A DNA stretch of 64,000 bases from assembly GCA_019208055.1 (NCBI GenBank), contig JAGXJF010002514.1, positions 124,001-188,000 on the forward strand, in the 5' to 3' direction. The notes under the pieces were generated by a model. The model saw only the letters and a program-made list of their open reading frames with translations. It did not search any database and was not told the origin of the DNA. Origin of the DNA: Stipa capillata (taxonomy: Eukaryota > Streptophyta > Magnoliopsida > Poales > Poaceae). Of this stretch, positions 60,001 through 64,000 are shown in pieces; positions within the stretch are counted from its first letter, which is position 1, and each line of letters starts with the position of its first letter. The position numbers and the translations under genes are program-made.

Positions 60001-60955
60001 TCGGGTCCTGGTGATTTGTCATTCGACATCGAATTGATGGCGTTGATAATTTCCTGCTCTGTGAAGTCCAACTCGAGGTTCTGGCATTTCAACCGGTTGA
60101 GAGTGAGTGGTTTGTGACATCGCCCCAAAGATGTATGCCTTGTCGATGCTCAAAGGTCAACCGGTCAAGGACGCGCTTACTAACCTCTCGTGGATGCATG
60201 ACATCAATGCTAGCGTGGGTTTGTCTGCCGAGCATATCCAGGAGTTCATCCACCTTTGGTCTAGTGCCACCGATGTCACCCTTCAATGAGGAAGATAAGA
60301 TTCCTTCGAAGTTCGCCACGGACGGTGCCTATTCTATGAAGTCAGCTTACAAGGTGCACTTCTGCTTTGGCTAAAACAAAAAATGAGCCAAACTATTTGG
60401 AAGGTGTAGGCACCGCCCAAGTGCAAGTTTTTTGCTCGGCTTGCAATCCAGAACAGGCTACGGATGAAAGATAGACTCCAGCGATGCAGGTGGCCAAATG
60501 ATGATGTGTGCCCCCTTTGTAGAAGAGACCTTGAGACGACCGCTCACCTTTTCTTCAGATGTCGCCACTCTGTGCAGGTTTGATCCATGGTCTGTGTGTG
60601 GCTCGGTTTGTACGACATCCATCCCAAATTGTGGTTTGTTGCCGGCTCTATGCATGATTGGTGGACTACTAGCATCCATGATATGCCTCACCAAAGAAAA
60701 GCCATCGCGTTGCTGGTCCTCCTGGTGTGTTGGGAGATCTGGAATGAGTTGTTAGCGCCATGTCGTCCATCCTCGTGACAAGAATAAAAAATGAGACTAA
60801 TTATTGAGTGGTTGCTGGTGCTAAGCACTCGGAACTCTCATTTTGGGAGTAGGCTTTTGGGGTTTTGATCCTATCTCTTTGGCCTTTTGGACATATCACT
60901 TTCTCCTTCTTATTCAATGAAATATGACAAAGCTTTCGCCTTTGTTTCAAAAAGA
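57100..60955 (+). mobile_element. Older, 5'-truncated LINE (+ strand), interrupted by a second LINE
   Basis: Left part (57100-57701) encodes the C-terminal reverse-transcriptase region: LIQCDDIDLHNVLQSFSA, STFPIKYLGLPPSIGRF, KLKGWQGRMFTIAG, then SLLTSQVMYHLSALKLQKG in another frame. Right part (60091-60780) encodes VKDALTNLSWMHDINASVG, then the zf-RVT domain WKVXAPPKCKFFARLAIQNR and CPLCRRDLETTAHLFFRCRH. Several stops and shifts show decay. The 3' end is TTCAATGAAATATGACAAAG, then a short A-rich tail near 60950. The interrupting element occupies 57702-60073. Confidence 0.87.
57702..60073 (-). mobile_element. Younger 5'-truncated LINE (- strand) with 17-base target duplication
   Basis: On the minus strand: reverse transcriptase (SMSNDKSPGPDGFTNRFF, LFLKLDIQKAFDSVSWEYL, RQGDPLSPLLFILAID, catalytic SLYADDAAIF), then KLSSRLAGWKGKLLSRAG and YFLSAFKLDKW, then zf-RVT (WTAKAEQKCKIHSWLLIQQK, CTLCGTHNEMASHI). 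Frame breaks occur near 59250 and near 58620-58415. The 5' end starts inside the region before the RT, so the endonuclease is missing. The 3' tail is nine A residues (T-run 57702-57710 on +). CGAGGTTCTGGCATTTC flanks both sides (57685-57701 and 60074-60090). Confidence 0.92.
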
Positions 60956-61976
60956 AAGACAGATGATATATACACATTCTCAAGCACACATGTGAGCTAC
61001 ATTTGCTCTAATGCAAGCTCGTTTGTGTAAGTGCTTGGCTTATTGCATTATCCATTAGCTAGTTATATGCATAAGCACCTATTAAACAATGGTGCCTAAT
61101 CAAGCATTCATGTTACAAAAAAAAATCAACTTTAGCTTCACTATGTAGCAGAAAAAACCGTTTTATTTTTATGAACACCTGTATATATTATCCATCCTCT
61201 TACATAGATTTTGATATATATTTTTTCTCAAAAAATTTCCTCGCTCACTTGTGGTATTGTTTCTTCTAAAAGTTATACATGTTATAACAATGCGAAGTTA
61301 GTTGGTAGATTTTTGTAGTAGCCGCAAGAAAGCAGTGCCACTCGATTATTGGCATTACTTATGTCGCAATAATGCCAAGACCGTTCTAGCTAGCTCGATG
61401 GGTCACCGCCACGTCCCCGTGCATATACCCCGATTCCTGCCTAATCTTTCTTGGCTCACTCTCATGACTGACTCGGATCGGACCCTCATCGTCATATTGA
61501 ATCGACAACTGTATAATTGCAGATACTCCCAAAAACTGACAACTCGTGCACATGTCGGAGTGAAAGACACCAAGCTAGTATCGTAACCTAAAGAAGATAC
61601 GAATATGCGGTGTAGCGGCGGATGCACAAGGTTGCAAATCTACCCGCTTAATTCTACCACTCGCGTCTTCGTTTACGGAGAAGTTAGCTTAAGCTCCTAG
61701 ATTCAAGCTCAGAATAGCGCCTTACTAACCAAGCAGCTAGCGCTCGGTTCCAGATCGAAAACGATCTTAATTTGTCCTTGGAGACGGCGACAATGACAAC
61801 TCACTATGCTAGCTAGTACAATCATATGCATGTTTTACCCACGTAGGATGTAAGAGTGAGGCAAGCAAAACCATATTCTCATCGGACCGATTCTACCTAC
61901 CACGACAGCATCACATTCACGCTGCCATCATCCCTGCACCTGCATAGAGTCCTTCGCCATCGCCTCCAATCCCCAA
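60956..61976. other. Intergenic, possible internal Copia remnant at right
   Basis: No supported gene. The rightmost 130 bases, read on the minus strand from the primer-binding site, may be the start of a gag region but break within about 15 codons. Confidence 0.35.
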
Positions 61977-62200
61977 GCTCTGATACCAATTATTGGCACC
62001 ACGATCAGAATTACCCACGCATAATTTCTCGTGAACACACACCATGAGGGCGAAGATGAAACAAAAAGAACACAACGATGCACGGGCTTACAACGGGACA
62101 TATGTAGTCCCAACTAAATGAAACTAACCACTACATAGTTTAGCGCCATGCATGAAGTGATTCACTCCTGAAAACACACAACACACGTATGTAATGTGAA
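61977..62200 (-). mobile_element. Copia primer-binding site with adjoining LTR remnant
   Basis: On the minus strand TGGTATCAGAGC (61988-61977) is the primer-binding site for initiator tRNA-Met used by most plant Copia elements. Sequence to the right would be the end of the 5' LTR; its start was not delimited and no second LTR was found. Confidence 0.55.
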
Positions 62201-62239
62201 CATACCTTAACAAAACCGTGCCATACAAACTCAACGCTT

Positions 62240-62470
62240 ACCGTATATCCCCCCTTAAAAAAAGACGACGTTTTAGACAAAGATCTAGTCAAACTCTAAA
62301 TTTTTTACTATCTATATTTTTCTAAAAAATTAGATTGCACACTCAGAGATCATATGTGCTGATTTGTGTTGGGATATACTTTCATAGTATCATAATATTG
62401 TTAGGTTTTATATATAAAATATATTGTAAAAAATCAGTTGTCAAAGTTGAATTTTGGAGACCATATTGAT
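62240..62470. mobile_element. Decayed Stowaway-like MITE
   Basis: Starts TATATCCCCCCTTAAAAAAA and carries GACGTTTTAGACAAAGATCT and AGTCAAACTCTAAATTTTTT, as in the Stowaway copies at 42286 and 56280. The right terminus is lost or diverged. Confidence 0.45.
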
Positions 62471-62695
62471 ATCTTAAACATCAGGTTGTCGGTGCTTGCA
62501 AGCTCACCTCCTCTTCCTTAGCCTGGCCTCCAGCCCAGGGAAAGGGCGGATAACCATCTTCTTCCTTCCGCTAGCCTTCAGGCTTGCAGCAATGTAATGT
62601 GATTTCCATCAAACTACATCATTATTTACATATTTTCGTCATGTCAATCGAACGATCTCATCCAACATTCTGCATTTGGTTATGTAATTCTGTAG

Positions 62696-63345
62696 GATTC
62701 TGCGGCGAGTGGGCTCACGGAGCCGCGCGACGAGACAGAGCAGGTTCCGCCTCCAATCATCTCCAAAGAGGCGGTATGCCTGTGACTGATTATGTGCTAT
62801 TTGGATATAATTTTTAGTCGATCACTTACTTAAAACCGTACTGAAAATTGACTTAGTAACTCTAGGATGTACCTTGTTTGTCGAGTAATATAATTTGCAT
62901 ATGATATTTAGGGTGCTTGATTACGTAAACGTGACTTAGCATGCATGCCCCTAAAGGATTGCTCAACGAAGATGTGCAATTATGTCATGCTTCAATTTGG
63001 CATCAGATGTATTTGCTTTTCCGCATTGTTTAGATTACAAATTTCCCTGACATTAGCATTCAAGGAGTATATCCTAATAAGATGTATTTGGTTCCCAATG
63101 TTCTCTCCTCTTAAATTATATTCACTGATTTAGTTATGCTAGTAAAATTGGACCACAGTCACCGCACAGTTGTCCTATCACAGAACCTAGTAATTAACTT
63201 GTGTTGTAAATATCTGTAACGACAGATTGCCCCTTATCTTGCTCCAATTTATTTTTGCGGCACAGGTAAGTGGTAGGAAGTGCTTGAAGCTCCACTACTG
63301 AAACTCTTTAAAGGTCAAGTTACGAAGGAGAAAGATGGGACTATG
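62696..63345 (+). pseudogene. Two exon-like segments of an unrecognised gene
   Basis: Segment 62696-62773 (after TGTAG, before GTATGC) encodes 26 residues, DSAASGLTEPRDETEQVPPP then IISKEA. Segment 63277-63345 (after GGTAG, before GTGAGT) encodes 23 residues, EVLEAPLLKLFKGQVTKEK then DGTM. Both are open, multiples of three, and bordered by splice-like sites in the same phase. No start, stop or family was recognised. They may be exons of a gene extending outside this stretch or a captured fragment. Confidence 0.35.
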
Positions 63346-63497
63346 GTGAGTTTTTGTTTTCTTTCGGAAATTCACAGTAGAAATCATTATAGTTACTCTC
63401 TATTAGTCGATGTGTGTTTTATATGTTCGTGCACTTTCTCGAAAGGGGGAAACAAGAGGGAAGAAGAGATAGGGTTCTGCTTTTATTTTTGTTACAA

Positions 63498-64000
63498 CTA
63501 GCACAATGTCTCACGCAATTGCGCGGGAAACATTTCTAATTATCTTTACTTTTTTTTTATCTATGTGGTGATATTAGATCAGTATGAGAAATAAAAGTTT
63601 AAATCGCAAGTCGGCTTGCTAGTTGTTGTACTGACCCGTCTATTTAGGTACAATTATGATGACCTATCGGATGTGATCTGTTTAATTATCATTATTGTTT
63701 TTACCTGTACGTGTGATATTAGATTAATACTAATTACGTGAAAAATATTTTTAATTATCTTTTTTACCGTATGCATGGTATTAGATCAGTACTAGTTGAC
63801 ATGAAATGTTTTTAGTTATCTTTATTTTTTTATCAGTACGCGTGATATTAGAGCCGTCTGGGAAATAAAAGTTCAAATCGCGAGCCAGCCTGATATTAGA
63901 TCAGTACATGAAATAAAAGTTCAAATCGCGAGCGGATTTGCTAGTCGTTGTACTGAGCCGTTTATTTAGGTACAATTATGATGATCTATCAGATGTGTTC
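63498..64000 (-). mobile_element. Helitron 3' end and part of its body, running off the window
   Basis: On the minus strand the sequence ends with a GC-rich palindrome (CCGCGCAATTGCG) followed by TGAGACATTGTGCTAG at 63498, then T: the CTAG|T end typical of grass Helitrons. The body extends right. It contains a direct repeat of about 105 bases with period near 322: GATATTAGATCAGTA...AATCGC...GGTACAATTATGATGA at about 63570 and again at about 63892 to the window end. Confidence 0.6.

Overview
This is a nuclear genomic window from a grass (Poaceae), most like Oryza in gene families and repeats. The evidence is spliced genes with GT-AG introns and GC-rich first exons, a nuclear-type tRNA-Ser(UGA), Stowaway-type MITEs, Helitron ends, Ac-like hAT sequence, LINEs and a BARE-1/RIRE1/Angela-type LTR. 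Species and chromosome cannot be fixed from sequence alone. All calls were made by reading the sequence; no database search was run.

Apparently intact protein genes: a secreted class III peroxidase (82-1882, +), a two-domain saposin-like protein (10937-12987, +), a GT8 galacturonosyltransferase-like protein in eight exons (21018-23870, -), a proline-rich lipid-transfer-like protein (32363-33297, +), the plastid phosphoglucan phosphatase LSF2 (34219-37170, -), a 91-residue membrane microprotein (47909-48625, +) and an intronless-CDS CBL-interacting protein kinase (52373-53719, -). A large zinc-ribbon/coiled-coil membrane protein gene (39073-44938, +) is complete except for an apparent one-base deletion in exon 1. 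The intact genes have separate jobs (wall and apoplast: peroxidase, GAUT, LTP; starch turnover: LSF2; calcium signalling: CIPK) and do not form a cluster or pathway.

Broken genes: a BURP-domain gene with three frameshifts but good splice sites (16726-18535), a TANGO2/NRDE fragment with two stops (20153-20715), a receptor-like cytoplasmic kinase lacking its N-lobe (29879-32189), and adjacent F-box/LRR and subtilase fragments (7436-9690) inside an inverted-repeat element resembling a Pack-MULE.

Repeats fill most of the rest. Notable ones are a BARE-like solo LTR with a perfect GGAAC target duplication (7958-9649), a tandemly doubled foldback element (3498-4384), a 2.5-kb near-perfect palindrome with a 22-base loop (24259-26731), an element full of TGGCGAT/ATCGCCA heptamers (about 27395-28030), an Ac-like hAT remnant (45583-46655), a LINE inserted antisense into an older LINE with a 17-base target duplication (57100-60955), and Helitron ends at 31047-31288 and from 63498 to the right edge.

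No wholly new system was recognised. The best leads are the palindrome as a possible small-RNA source, the chimeric gene-capture element, the single-base break in the zinc-ribbon gene, and upstream ORFs in the CIPK leader.
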